DNA of 64,000 nucleotides from Sphaerolaimus hirsutus (GCA_964036195.1 OZ038450.1:30754794-30818793); one strand, 5' to 3'. Counted from the stretch's first letter, positions 1-11,075 are shown. Program-made: numbers and translations. Notes: generated by a model not told the origin, from the sequence alone.

Positions 1-10
1 TACATGCACC

Positions 11-432
11 TACCGTATTTTCTCGAAATACCCCCCCTCGAAATACCCCACCCCCCTCGAAATACCCCCCACAAAATGGGCACTATGAACTTATAACCCC
101 CCCAAATTCAGCGTAAAGAGAACGTAGATGACAAATGCTGCGGGAAACGCAGATCACACGTGAAATACAATGACTGTGTTATGATAGAACATGGTTTATA
201 CCGTCTACGTACTTATATCAGTCTAGAGAGTCTTATAAATGGCGGTTTTTTTGCATCCTTTGACGTCTGTGTACGTTTCAAACAACGATTTGGTACTGGG
301 ATTTCAAAAAATTTCTGGCGAAAAAATAACCCCCTCGAAATACACCCCCTCGTTTAACCCCCCCCCCCCCCCCCCTCAAAATTTCCACTCTGAAAAGATA
401 AACCCCTGGGGGTATTTCCAGGAAATACAGTA
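11..432. mobile_element. MITE, CCGTATT family
   Basis: Starts TACCGTATTTTCTCG and ends with the inverse (GGAAATACAGTA). Next to the ends are C tracts with repeated TCGAAATACCCC motifs. The same end pair recurs more than fifteen times in the window. TA target duplication is inferred from the occupied/empty pair at 12190. Confidence 0.8.
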
Positions 433-538
433 TATCCTAGGAAAAATAATTTTATTTTCTTGCAGTCTGACAATAAATACATAGAATGAAACTAAATATT
501 TAGCAAGATACCATATTACCTCGAAATACCCTTGAAAG

Positions 539-656
539 TATTGACGTCGCAACATGATAACATTGCAACCAATCTGCAAATGTATCAACATCACAACATG
601 ATAACATTGCAACTGATCTGCAAAAGTATTGACGTCACAACATGATAACATTGCAA
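539..656. repeat. 44-bp minisatellite, short array
   Basis: About 2.7 copies of the unit containing AACATGATAACATTGCAAC and ATCTGCAAA, the same unit as the large array at 1931-3003. It lies directly beside the right side of a MITE-like stretch ending near 535. Confidence 0.9.
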
Positions 657-1820
657 CTGTGTTGACCGTGGTGGAATGGATGGATAGAGAATGTAAAGAT
701 TTGTTAATTAGGCTTATTTTATCCATTTTATTAATTTGCACAATTTACTCATTTCACACACTATATAATTTAACCATGCAAATTATTTCTAATTCATGCA
801 CTATATCATTTATCCATGAAGAATGTTTGATTAAGAAAGTGTCTTATGAGTCATTTGTAGGTTTATGTGGAATATTCAAGTTAAAATGTCAATTATGTTA
901 TATTTAGGTTTATGGACATAAAATCAGGCTCATTTGACTCGCCATAATTTTCTGATTAATTTAATATATACATTTGTATGGTTTACATGGAAAATGGAAG
1001 TATCAAACCTTGTCATAATATATTTACATTACTTTACTTTACATAGCTTCTTTGAACGAGCTTCCTAATAGAGAAATAGTGCCCTGTATATTTGACTAGC
1101 ATATATTTACCAAGCCCTTCGCATAGGCATATTGTTCAGCTTTGTAATGCTTTATTATTAAGTTAAGTGAATACATTATATATAAACCTTGCTCATTTAA
1201 ATTATCTATTTACCTTGAATAAGTCCCAATTTGCTCATTTATCAATTATACGATTTTGGGAAGTGATTATTATTATACCAAATGTATACCCCATTCTACT
1301 TATTATTAGGAACATTTGCAACACTATTTACAGTTTCCAACTCTATTGAATTAGTTTCCAAAGTGTGTCAATGTTTTCTGACAAATTGAAACAGATTAGT
1401 AACTCACCCAAGTTTGCCGACTTAGCGGCCCGCAAGATTAATTGTTTCTTTCTCGCCCAATTTGTACTGTGTATTTCTTTACCATACTTGTTTGTATGTC
1501 TACACGTGCTGCGTAAACCAACTGTTTAGGCTAAATATGTCCTATTTGTGCATTATATTTAGGAAATTATTGTAGCCATGTTTTCTATACAAATTTCATG
1601 TTTCTACAACTTTGGAAGTTTTACGTCAGTCTGAGATTGACCCAATGAAATAAATAAGTTAGCGATAGAAACTTTGCTTGACTTGACTAGGAAGCTCGCT
1701 AACTTTGCTCTTTTGTATTTCATGCTGTTTCTGATCAACAATAAAGTACCTGAAATAACTTTGAAAAACCCTTTCCAACATGCAACAATGAAATAAATGC
1801 AACTGGCTGCCGGCAAGTGA
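657..1820. other. AT-rich stretch, no gene seen
   Basis: AT-rich, non-repetitive-looking sequence. Open frames are short (under 93 codons) and low in information. I see no LDLa cysteine pattern, RNA gene or transposon end. Confidence 0.5.
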
Positions 1821-1936
1821 ACGTTCGGCTACAAGGAAAATCCAACCACTCTAAAGACCGTCGCTTATTACAGTCTTGGAGTTGCCGGAATTGGTGGCAG
1901 AGAGATCACTAACTTCGGTGGCTTCATCACAGCAAC
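1821..1936 (+). other. Coding-like fragment left of the minisatellite
   Basis: The + frame from 1821 is open and reads like protein (includes YSLGVAGIGGREITNFGGF) up to ATDLQ, where the 44-bp array begins. It has no start codon; a stop lies just upstream. The same frame resumes after the array at 3004. It could be an exon fragment, but I do not recognise it and chance is not excluded. Confidence 0.3.
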
Positions 1937-3003
1937 CGATCTGCAAATGTATTGATGTCGCAACATGATAACATTGCAACCGATCTGCAAAAGTATTGAC
2001 GTCACAACATGATAACATTGCAACCGATCTGCAAAAGTATTGAGGTCACAACATGATAACATTGCAACTGATCTGCAAATGTATCGACATCGCAACATGA
2101 TAACATTGCAACCAATCTGCAAATGTATTGACATTGCAACATGATAACATTGCAACTGATCTGCAAAAGTATCAATGTCACAACATGATAACATTGCAAC
2201 CAATCTGCAAATGTATTGACGTCACAACATGATAACATTGCAACCGATCTGCAAAAGTATTGAGGTCACAACATGATAACATTGCAACCGATCTGCAAAT
2301 GTATCGACGTCACAACATGATAACATTGCAACCAATCTGCAAAAGTATTGACGTTGCAACATGATAACATTGCAACCAATCTGCAAAAGTATTGACGTCG
2401 CAACATGATAACATTGCAACCGATCTGCAAAAGTATTGACGTCGCAACATGATAACATTGCAACTGATCTGCAAAAGTATTGACATCACAACATGATAAC
2501 ATTGCAACCAATCTGCAAATGTATTGATGTCGCAACATGAAAACATTGCAACCAATCTGCAAATGTATCGATGTTGCAACATGATAACATTGCAACTGAT
2601 CTGCAGAAGTATTGATGTCGCAACATGATAACATTGCAACCGATCTGCAAAAGTATCGATGTCACAACATGATAACATTGCAACCAATCTGCAAATGTAT
2701 TGACGTCACAACATGATAACATTGCAACCGATCTGCAAAAGTATTGAGGTCACAACATGATAACATTGCAACTGATCTGCAAATGTATTGACGTTGCAAC
2801 ATGATAACATTGCAACTGATCTGCAAAAGTATTGACGTCGCAACATGATAACATTGCAACCGATCTGCAAATGTATCAATGTCGCAACATGATAACATTG
2901 CAACCAATCTGCAAATGTATCGATGTCGCAACATGATAACATTGCAACCGATCTGCAAATGTATCGATGTCGCAACATGATAACATTGCAACCGATCTGC
3001 ATA
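1931..3003. repeat. 44-bp minisatellite, about 24 copies
   Basis: Tandem copies of a 44-bp unit built from CGATCTGCAAA, a variable spacer (GTATTGACGTCGC and variants) and AACATGATAACATTGCAAC. Copies differ mainly at CG/TG/CA positions of the spacer, as expected from decay of methylated CpG. Because 44 is not a multiple of three, long frames on the - strand cycle through all phases and are not genes. Confidence 0.97.
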
Positions 3004-3513
3004 TCATCACTCACAACGTTAGCCTCTCTGCGGCGAGCCTGTTGCAGACACTGTTTTATCGATCACCGCGGACTTTGTTTGCCTAACACAAAAAAAACCT
3101 GTGGGCCCGGGGTTCTCGACGCCGATTGGCCAGTTGTTCTGCTTGGAAAATGGCATGCTGCAGATTGGCGCCACACATGCTGGATGTCAAGTGAACTCGT
3201 GTCAACTAAATTTTAGTGAATTATGTGATTTCAAAATTTTAGTGAATTATGTGATTTCAACTTTCCTATCTGATAGAGCATAGTTAATTTTACACCTTGA
3301 CACTTCTTAATTTTCATTGCTCCTGTAAGTGTGGTGCTTTAAATCTTTTCGTGTTATTTAGTTGACATTGAGTTGCCACAAATTTCCGATGTCAACTAGC
3401 GTTTGTGGGCCCATTTCCACAGCGATGTGCAACGCAAACCGAGCGCAGGGAAAGCACTGATAGCGCTGTATCAGTGAACCGCAGAAAATATCTCCCCGTT
3501 TCGTTTTTTTGCA
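3004..3513. other. Flank of minisatellite, coding-like start then AT-rich
   Basis: The first 90 bases continue the frame of 1821-1936 (reads LHIITHNVSLSAASLLQ) and then stop. The rest holds a 28-bp direct duplication near 3212-3270 (AATTTTAGTGAATTATGTGA) and no recognisable gene. Confidence 0.35.
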
Positions 3514-3958
3514 TACCGTATTACCTCGAAATACCCCCATGGGGGTTTATTATTTCGCCAGCAAAATTTGAGGGGGGGTTAATTCGAGGGGGGGGGGTTT
3601 ATTCGAGGGGGGTTTTATTATTTCGTCAGAAATTTTCGTAAGGATCGTAGTAAATAGTAGGCATTTGCATACCCAAAACAGGTAATAAGTGTGTCCAAAC
3701 AGGATATATTTGGACATAAAAACGTAGATAGCTACACAAACTAGTCTATGTGTAGCTGCAACTGCAATGCAAATTAACAGTAATATACGTCATGTACATT
3801 GCATACATGACGTATTTATTATGTACATGACGTACAACATTCCGAAGGGGGGGTATTTCGAGGGGGGGGGGGGTTTATTATTTCCCCAGCCCATTTTGAG
3901 GGGGGGTTAATTCGAGGGGGGTCAATTCAAGGGGGGGGTAATTCGAGGTAATACGGTA
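3514..3958. mobile_element. MITE, CCGTATT family
   Basis: TACCGTATTACCTCGAAATA at the left end and GAGGTAATACGGTA at the right, with G/C tracts inside each end. A full copy. Confidence 0.85.
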
Positions 3959-4125
3959 TTTTTATCGATTTTCACCCCGTGCTCAAAATAGCTGAGTTGG
4001 GTTTGAAGTTTCAGATGATCCTGAAACGGCAGAAATTTTTGCATTAAGCCGATATTTATTCACTGTCACATAAAATTTTGTGACTTGTAAAAAATTGTGA
4101 CAGCAGTGCGGATCAGACAACAAAC

Positions 4126-4592
4126 TACCGTATTTCCTCGAATTAAGTCCCCATTAAATTAACCCCCCCCCCCCCCCCCGAAATACACCCGGGTCTGAGA
4201 CAACATAAAATTTGGCTGGCGAAATAATGCACCCCTCGAAATACCCCCAACCAAATTGAATGTAAAGAGAACGTATTTACATGACAAATACCGTAGTTTG
4301 TGATGTGTAAAACATGTGAACACACGTAAAAACCGATGACTAAGTAACCGTAGGGAAGGGTTTGTGTATATATATATATATACAGCTATATTGATATTCC
4401 TATAAACACTTAGACGTTGAAAAAAACAATAATGTCAGAGATGTTTGTGTATGGGGAATTTCCAAAAATTTCTGGCGAAATAATAACTTCCCCCCATCGA
4501 AAAAGCCCTTCTCGGATTAACCCTCCTCAAATTACCTACATTTTGTTGCTGAAATAATAAACCACCTGGGGGTATTTCAAGGTAATACGGTA
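4126..4592. mobile_element. MITE, CCGTATT family
   Basis: TACCGTATTTCCTCGAATTA at the left end and AAGGTAATACGGTA at the right. It lies about 75 bp upstream of the gene 1 promoter block. Confidence 0.85.
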
Positions 4593-4669
4593 GCATCGTT
4601 CAACTGCATTACCAAACAAAACAAGCAAAAAAGTAAATGGAATCAAGAAAAAGCTTCATGGCACTTTAC

Positions 4670-4797
4670 AACATGTCTATAGCACTGGTACAAAACTGGG
4701 TCCCAATAGTCAAAACAGTCAAATTACATTAATCGTCAGAATTTGTCACAAACTTTTGGTTTTGGTAAACATCTGGTTTCCATTGATTATTAGAAAC
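4670..4797 (+). promoter_or_regulatory. Promoter and 5' UTR of LDLa gene 1
   Basis: This block is shared with the upstream regions of gene 3 (26566-26705) and gene 2 (24330-24445, - strand). The shared core reads GCACTGGTATAAAACTGGG in gene 3. Here the TATA box has become TACAAAA (4689-4695), so it may be weaker. The ATG lies about 105 bp downstream in all three. Confidence 0.6.
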
Positions 4798-4843
4798 ATG
4801 CAGCTGCCGCTTTTGCTAATTTTGGGCTCGCTCAGTGTTGTAC
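4798..4843 (+). CDS. LDLa gene 1, exon 1: signal peptide
   Basis: The ATG opens MQLPLLLILGSLSVV, a short hydrophobic run typical of a signal peptide, then the frame is cut by a consensus donor GTAAGT at 4844. The exon codes 15 residues plus one base (phase 1), which matches the phase-1 start of the LDLa exon at 5382. Genes 2 and 3 have the same exon with the same length and phase, which makes the start choice firm. The product is predicted to be secreted or on the cell surface. The chain can be followed to the LDLa exon at 5382-5513 and probably to the terminal LDLa at 8161-8503; other exons may lie between but I do not see them. Confidence 0.75.
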
Positions 4844-4855
4844 GTAAGTTGGGTG

Positions 4856-5151
4856 TAGTGATGTAAAAGCGCCATGGCGCTGGCGCCAAAGCAAAAAGCG
4901 TCATGGCGGCGCTTTTGGCACTTGGCGCTACAATGCTGTAGCGCTATTGACGCTTGGCGCCAAGCCCTTGAAAAGCGCCATGGCGCTTTTTGCGCTTGGC
5001 GCTAATTTTTCCCGGCACAAGGAAAAAAAGCCTGGCGCTAGCTTGAAAGCAAAAAGTGCTTGGGGCCATTTTGCTCTGGCGCCATTGGCGTTGGCGCTAA
5101 GGGTCGGAAAAGTGCCATGGCGCCAAAGTCCTGGAGTTTTTCACATCACTA
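4856..5151. mobile_element. hAT-like MITE with GGCGCC core, in intron 1
   Basis: Ends TAGTGATGTAAAAGCGCC and the inverse TTCACATCACTA, with 8-bp flanks GTTGGGTG and GTCGGGTG (one mismatch). The interior is repeated GGCGC/CATGGCGC motifs. It lies 12 bp inside the first intron of gene 1. Confidence 0.85.
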
Positions 5152-5381
5152 GTCGGGTGTACAATAGGCGCTGTACACACTAGTTTACTGCCAGTAAAAA
5201 AAACAATTTCTGAACTCATAAATCAACTTTGAATGGCCTTTGTGTTTACCGGATTTGGATCCTGAAAAGAGGATTTTCATTAGTTCCTATTGGAAGGACA
5301 GAATAAGTTTATCAATTGAATATGGGCATTATAAAAAGGGGGATTATTCAAGCAAATACTGTATCTTATCCCATGGTGCAG

Positions 5382-5513
5382 TGTGCCAGGATGGGGATCA
5401 ATGTGACTTCAAGTGTAACGAAATCTGGGGCGGGGAGTGTATTCCTTCCGACTTGGCCTGCGATGGCTATGCAGACTGTGAGGATTTCTTGGACGAAAAA
5501 AGCTGTGATGCAG
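5382..5513 (+). CDS. LDLa gene 1, LDLa module exon
   Basis: A 132-bp exon between GTGCAG and donor GTAAAT, phase 1 at both ends, the usual arrangement for shuffled LDLa modules. The 44 residues hold six cysteines in LDLa order, with CDFKC near the start and the Ca-binding acidic stretch DCEDFLDEKSC at the end. LDLa modules are about 40-residue disulfide folds that bind calcium and ligands outside the cell. This is the only complete uninterrupted module in gene 1 and serves as the length reference for the interrupted module at 28956-29260. Confidence 0.85.
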
Positions 5514-5673
5514 GTAAATTATGTCTGGCACATTTCTTCATGCCCTGCATTTGTATTTTTTCATGTCTTTAGCTGGCTAAATGCTAAACTAATGCATATG
5601 AATCACCGATTCTCATAAAGAAACAAAAACAAGGAAAAAACTTTGCCTAAGATGCCTACAATTATTACTGATG

Positions 5674-6096
5674 TACCGTATTACCTCGAATTATCCCCCC
5701 CCCCTGAATTAACCCCCCCTCGAAATACCCCCCCTAAATTTCGGCTGAGGAAATAATAACCCCCCCCCTCGAAATACCCCCCCTAAAATTGAGTGTAACG
5801 TGAACGTACATGACAAATACCGCAGTTTGTGATCTGTACAGTGCAGAACACACGTTAAAACTGATGATTAAGTGACGTTAGGGAAAGGGAGTTTGTGTAT
5901 ATACAGTAATATATGCCTATAAACACATATAAATCTATGTGATTGTTCGTGTTTTCTACGTCTGCGTATGGGGAATTTCCGATAATTTCTGGCGAAATAA
6001 TAGACCCCCCTCGAATAAACCCCCCTCGAATTATCCCCTCCTCAAATTTTGCTGCGAAATAATAAACCCCTGGGGGTATTTCGAGGTAATACGGTA
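5674..6096. mobile_element. MITE, CCGTATT family
   Basis: TACCGTATTACCTCGAATTA to GAGGTAATACGGTA, C tracts at the left end and repeated TCGAA motifs. A full copy in the gene 1 intron region. Confidence 0.85.
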
Positions 6097-7140
6097 TTGT
6101 GCCTACACACACTAGTTTTCACCAGAGTTGTTCAAATACTGGTATTTTTGGAAAGTGTAAGTGTAAGTGTAAATACACTTTCCAAATTGTAAGTTTGGAT
6201 ACCAAAAGTGTAAGGTATTTTTAAAATACCCAGGAAAGTGTAAAAAAAAAGTGTAAGTGTAAAAATTTTTTTAGAAAGAGCCCTCACTGTTGAGCATTAG
6301 AAAACACCACTGTTTTCACCTTTAGATAAATTTGTCTATCATTTGCATTCATTATTTCACATTTTACTGCCAATTATGAAACATTTCAGACTGTAACAAA
6401 TTTAGTGGTATGAAGTTGCTAATAATGGCACTTTTTCAGTGTTGATATTTTACTGATTAAGCAATGTGATACATACTGTTTAAATGCAAGAATGTACATG
6501 CAGCAAGTATCAATGCAAAAGCAGTCGACTTTGTGTCCAGCTGGTGAATTTCAATTGATCTTGTCCTTTTTACAAAAGTATGATGAAACTGTAGAATACC
6601 ATGAGTACTGTTCAAATGTCAGTGATAGTGCTAGTTTGCACATTTTCCATATTTTCTACATTCAATGCATAACTGCATATGTGCACTGCAGTTATTTTTT
6701 GTACATGAACCAGTTTTATGCTTTCTCAAAAGCATAAAACAGGGCCATCTGAAAGGAAAAAAATACACTTTCTGTACCCGGGTATTTTGCCCAGGAAAGT
6801 GTAAAAAAGTGTACGGGTATTTTATGAAAGTGTAAGTGTAAGTGTAAATATAAATACCCATTTACCTGGGTATTTCGGGTAAGTGTAAATACACTTTCGC
6901 AACTCTGGTTTTCACCGTGACTTTGTGTGAAAACTGAAAAAATTTTAATGCAAATAAATGAACCCGGTTGAATGATTTAATGAAAATCAAATTTGAATTT
7001 AATTTAATAAAAGTTGCAATTTGAAAATTTGTAAACTAAAACGCATATAGCATACAATAAGAGTAGGCTGGATGTGGCCATGTGGCCATTTCAGTTTTCA
7101 CACAAGTAACGGTGAAAACTAGTGTAGTGTGTGTAGGGCC
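6097..7140. mobile_element. Foldback element with CACACTAGTTTTCAC ends
   Basis: The left end (6099-6122, CCTACACACACTAGTTTTCAC) is inverted at 7112-7140. A similar pair of ends bounds a short element at 42596-42793. A hAT-like element (6123-6907) has inserted into it. Confidence 0.6.
6123..6907. mobile_element. hAT-like element, CAGAGTTG family
   Basis: Starts CAGAGTTGTTC and ends CGCAACTCTG with a perfect 8-bp duplication GTTTTCAC on both sides (6115-6122, 6908-6915). Subterminal sequence is repeated GTAAGTGTAAA. No transposase frame; non-autonomous. Confidence 0.9.
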
Positions 7141-7641
7141 ATTATGTATGCCAATTTTTAAATGATAAAATTGATATCGGTCAACACATGCATTGGAAAT
7201 GCAGCTTGAGCCTGCATAAAATCTTTTTCTACTTTGTTGTTGAAGAAGTTGGAAAGCAGCCAACTCTGTTGCATAGAGCGTTTTCAGATTTTATCTTGCA
7301 CTGTAAATAGAAGGTTGAAATGTACCAAAAATGCACCAGCCATGGAAAATAATTGAGTTTAGTTCCAATCACTTGGGTGATTCAGTTGTAATTGTTCAAT
7401 GAGAATCCAATCTGATGGAAATTCCAGTAAAATCATACTGTGTGGACAAAATCTCGTGTTGGCATCACACCAACCAAAATTAAATTTGTGTTTCATAAAA
7501 ACTAGAAAAAAATTCATAAACAATTAAATGTTGATAGATCATGTGACCAGGGATAGTTTTTCCACTATTTGAATATTACATGCTTGCTTTTGCTTTTTCA
7601 TGACTAGCAGAATGTCAATGTGAGATTTAACCAAATATAAA
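7141..7641. other. Gene 1 intron sequence with empty LTR-element site
   Basis: AT-rich with no gene. Near 7599-7614 it matches, inverted, the joined flanks of the LTR element at 45999-56735 and so shows the pre-insertion site. Confidence 0.6.
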
Positions 7642-8053
7642 TACCGTATTTCCTCGAAATACCCCCATGGGGGTTTATTATTTCGCCAGCAAATTTTGAG
7701 GGGGGTTAATTCGAGTGGCGGGGTCTATTATTTCGCCAGAAATTTTACAAAATTCCCTGTACTCAGACGTAGAAAAATACAACATTGTCAGAGGCGTATG
7801 AGTGTTTATAGGCATATACTACTGTATATACACATAAACCCTTCCCTAACATCACTCAGTCATCGGTTTTAACGTGTGTTCTGCATAATACAGTTCACAC
7901 ACTGTTTTATTTGTTATGTACATACTGTTTACACTGTATTTGGGGGGGGGGTATTTCGAGGGGGGGGGGTTGTTATTTCCCCAGCCCATTTTGAGGGGGG
8001 GTTAATTCGAGGGGGGGTTTATTCAAGGGGGGATAATTCGAGGTAATACGGTA
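7642..8053. mobile_element. MITE, CCGTATT family
   Basis: TACCGTATTTCCTCGAAATA to CGAGGTAATACGGTA with long G tracts near the right end. Confidence 0.85.
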
Positions 8054-8160
8054 CACACAGTATCAACTCACTGCAAAACAAAACTTAAAATGTTTTCAAA
8101 TCTTCACTTGTGAAATCACCCCAGTACTCATCCACACGCAAACAATGCACCCACTCTCAG

Positions 8161-8245
8161 ACAAATGCAAGGGTTTCTACTGCGACGCGGGTGTGTATAA
8201 CCCTGATTTAATGGGCGACCTGTACGTGTCCGAGTGCATCCCCAG
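8161..8245 (+). CDS. LDLa gene 1, terminal LDLa module, first part
   Basis: Begins after acceptor CTCTCAG with codons KCKGFYCDAGVYNPD and runs to SECIPR, holding cysteines 1-3 of an LDLa module. It enters in the same phase as other LDLa exons. The frame is then broken by a 194-bp hairpin. Joining CAG at 8245 to 8440 gives CIPREYQC in frame, which completes the module. The inverted copy at 45766-45850 is also exactly 85 bp and open. Confidence 0.7.
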
Positions 8246-8439
8246 GAGCCACTCCCAGACCCTGTAAAAAGCCCTGTCAAATGTCAAATGTCATGCAACG
8301 TGTCAAAAGTCATGGAAAATGCCCTGCAAAATGGCAAACATACGGTTTCCATTTTGCAGGGCATTTTCCATGACTTTAGACACTTTGCATGACATTTTAC
8401 ATTTTACAGGGCTTTTACAGGATCTGGGACTGCCCCCAG
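8246..8439. mobile_element. Hairpin element inside LDLa module (possible introner)
   Basis: A near-perfect foldback: CACTCCCAGACCCTGTAAAA at the left and its inverse at the right, closing on GCAAAATGG/CCATTTTGC. Flanks CCCCAGGAG and CCCCAGGGA look like an imperfect 9-bp target duplication. Read as an intron it would be GA at the 5' end (CAG|GA) and CCCCCAG at the 3' end. No coding capacity. Confidence 0.7.
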
Positions 8440-8503
8440 GGAGTACCAGTGCAATGGCAAAAAAGACTGCAAAGATGGCGCTGATGAGAAGGGATGCCAT
8501 TGA
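8440..8503 (+). CDS. LDLa gene 1, terminal LDLa module, last part and stop
   Basis: Continues the module after the hairpin as REYQCNGKKDCKDGADEKGC, then H and TGA. It supplies cysteines 4-6 and the acidic DGADEK calcium site. The mirror copy at 42023-42086 has the same 64-bp length and, by my reading, one amino-acid change (K to R), which suggests the reading frame is kept under selection. Confidence 0.7.
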
Positions 8504-8609
8504 ACGATTTTGTGAATTGCGATCCTATGAGTGATGTTGAATGAATGCTTACAAACATATCAATGTCATTATAAATTGCAGTAAATTTAATGAAGTATAC
8601 ACGCACCTT

Positions 8610-8945
8610 TTATAAAGACAGCAAAAAATGGATCCGTGAAGCGTGTGGAAGCGGGCTGGATGCGCACACCACGAGATTCTGGGTGAAGTGTCTTCCACAC
8701 GCTTCACCTGGCTTCACCACGCACTTCACGCGCATCCAAGCATGTGGAAGACACTTCACGGTGCTGGCACTTCCACACGCTTCCCCCACATATACATTTG
8801 CGTGGGAGCGCCACATTAAGAAGTGTGAAGTGGCTTCACACAGATTTTCATGATGTGTGGAAGCGCTGGCAACTTGGTGAAGCGTCGGGAAATGTTGGCG
8901 TGAAGACACTTCCCGACGCTTCACCGCGCATCCACACGACACACC
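8610..8945. repeat. GAAGCGTGTGGAAGAC repeat region
   Basis: Degenerate direct and inverted copies of GAAGCGTGTGGAAG/CTTCCACACGCTTC. It corresponds to the better-ordered 55-bp array in the right arm (40485-40935). Long frames through it are repeat artefacts. Confidence 0.7.
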
Positions 8946-9584
8946 CATTTTTTGCTGTGACTGCAAACAATCAGTGGATGCACAAATCAAAACTTGATGA
9001 ACAGAAATGCAGATGGACAGTGTTGAAGTTGAAGTAAATTGGACTGACAGATCGCCACGGTGTTGCTATGTGTTATTGTTATTATGTGTTATTGCTTTAC
9101 AATGTTTTTTTGCTTTAGCATGTCTATTGCTTTACACTGTAATGTAATGCTCACACTTGAGTTATTTGAACAGTGGAGTTGTTGATTTGAGACAAAATAA
9201 AATGCGACACTCCAATTATGTGACCTCTCAAATAGTGTGACCCCAAAAATTTGCTGAAAACAATAATATTTTGACAACATGTTCCATGCATCGGTAGTGC
9301 GAAATCAAGCTGGTATTCGTAAGTTATTATCTTTCTGGATTTGCTGTTTTCTGACTACGTAAGTTCCCAAATTCGCAAGTGTGGTGATGTTATTACATTA
9401 TTCACAACGTGTTATCATAAAATACATATTATATATCAACATTGAAAAAACCATTGTTTTCAAATATAGATGAATTAATCACTCGGTACTGTCACTGCGG
9501 TATCACGTCTCAATTAGACGATAGTCCGACCAATTACGCTATTTTGTCGGTTCACCGTGACGTATCTGCAAAGCGTCAAACCAT

Positions 9585-10329
9585 CAGGGTTGGCAAAATC
9601 TCAGAGAAAAAAATAAAAATAAAATAAAAATAAAATGGAAAATGAAGAATAAAATTAAAAAAAATAAAATGGAAAATTAATAAAATAGAAATACAATTTT
9701 ACTAAAATTCAAATTTTTGTAAAAATTTTAGTAAAATTGTACAAAAATTCGAATTTTCATACAATTTTAGTAAAATTTTACAATAACTCCAGTGTTTGTA
9801 AAATTATATAGAAGGTTTTCTATCCTGTTGCTTAAGATTTTAGCTGCCAATTTGCAGAACTGGTGCAAATTGGAACTGGTTTCTTCAATCATTGTGATTG
9901 AAAAATATTTTTGCTCAAAATTGCAAACTTTCACATCCTTTAGTATTTTTTCACCTAAAAAATCACTATTTTTATTGATTATCTCCCCATTTTCTTAGTT
10001 CCATACCTTGAAAAAACCTATATATCAAACCTAAAAAAACCTATATACCTAAACCGCGTCACAAGACTACATAAAAATTGTTTGTGTTCATCTGCATGTT
10101 TCTAGCATGCACATTGTTTTATAGCCTTGCATCCAAGATTCAGATTTTTTGTACAATTTTTGTAAAATATTTGTAAATTTTTTGTAAAATGGTTTCATTT
10201 TTTACTATTAATGACATTTCAGAATAAAATAAGATAAAATAAAACATGAATAATATAAGAATAAAATACAATCCTAATATAAATAAAATACAATTTTAGT
10301 AAAAAAGAAGTTTACTAAAACCAACCATG
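9585..10329. mobile_element. hAT-like element, CAGGGTTGG family
   Basis: Starts CAGGGTTGGC and ends CCAACCATG, with 8-bp flanks CAAACCAT (9577-9584) and CACACCAT (10330-10337). The interior is ATAAAAT-rich with no gene. It cuts the last LDLa module of gene 2 just before cysteine 6. The orthologous insertion in the other arm is 38153-39823, so it predates the duplication. Confidence 0.85.
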
Positions 10330-10428
10330 CACACCATGGATATTCATCGGCGCCATCAGCGCATTGTTCGGTGCCATCGCATACTTCATTAGCTTGAATG
10401 CAGGCGGACTCGTACTGATCCTGGAATT
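10330..10428 (-). CDS. LDLa gene 2, module E, cysteines 3-6
   Basis: On the - strand, after CTCCCAG, it reads EFQDQYESACIQANEVCDG and continues TEQCADGADEYPWC. This is the second half of an LDLa module whose first half ends the exon at 13652. Removing 10429-13651 joins ...GLKP and EFQ... in frame. The copy in gene 3 (38054-38152) is the same length with several substitutions but all cysteines kept. After the hAT element at 9585-10329 the frame could continue briefly to a stop near 9540. Confidence 0.7.
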
Positions 10429-10653
10429 CTGGGAGCAGTCCCAAACCCTGTCAAGTGTCAAGTCAAATGTCAAATTTAATGACAATATCAATTGAAATAA
10501 TAAATAAAAATATTTGGCTGGTTACAACGGCCCTTATTTTATTAATTTTTCAACGGTCAATAATTAGTCTGTAAGTGGGTTATGGGACCGGTCCCTTATA
10601 AGGGCCACTGTAATAATCAAAATATTTTACGTAGTGATTTACGTATTTTATGG

Positions 10654-11075
10654 CCCGTATTTCCTCGAAATAACACCCCCCCCTCGAAATACCCCCTCAA
10701 AATAGGCACTATGAAGTAATAACCCCCCCCCCCTCGAAATACCCCCCCAATTGAGTGTAAATGGTACATCAATGACACAAGCTGCGGTTCATGACACATG
10801 CAATGCATAACACACGTTAAAAACAATGATTGTGTTACGTTAGAACATGGTTTATACCATCTACATACTTATATAAGGTTGTGGACTCTTAAATATAGTG
10901 GTTTTTGTCGCATTTTTCTGCGTCTGGCTACATTATTAGTACCGGGAGTTAAAAAAAATTCTGGCGAAATAATAACCCCCCCCCTCGAATTACCCCCCTC
11001 GAAATACCCCCCACCCCTCAAAGTTCTCACTATGAAAAAATGAACCCCCTGGGGGTATTTCGAGGAAATACGGTA
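10654..11075. mobile_element. MITE, CCGTATT family
   Basis: CCCGTATTTCCTCGAAATAA to CGAGGAAATACGGTA. The same insertion occurs in the other arm at 37403-37829. Confidence 0.85.

Noticed and set aside
1926-3003. CRISPR-like array
   Set aside because: Contiguous 44-bp tandem copies without distinct spacers, in a eukaryotic context.
1868-3014. Several - strand frames of 78-125 codons rich in CYHV/LQIGCNV
   Set aside because: They are translations of the 44-bp minisatellite in rotating phases.
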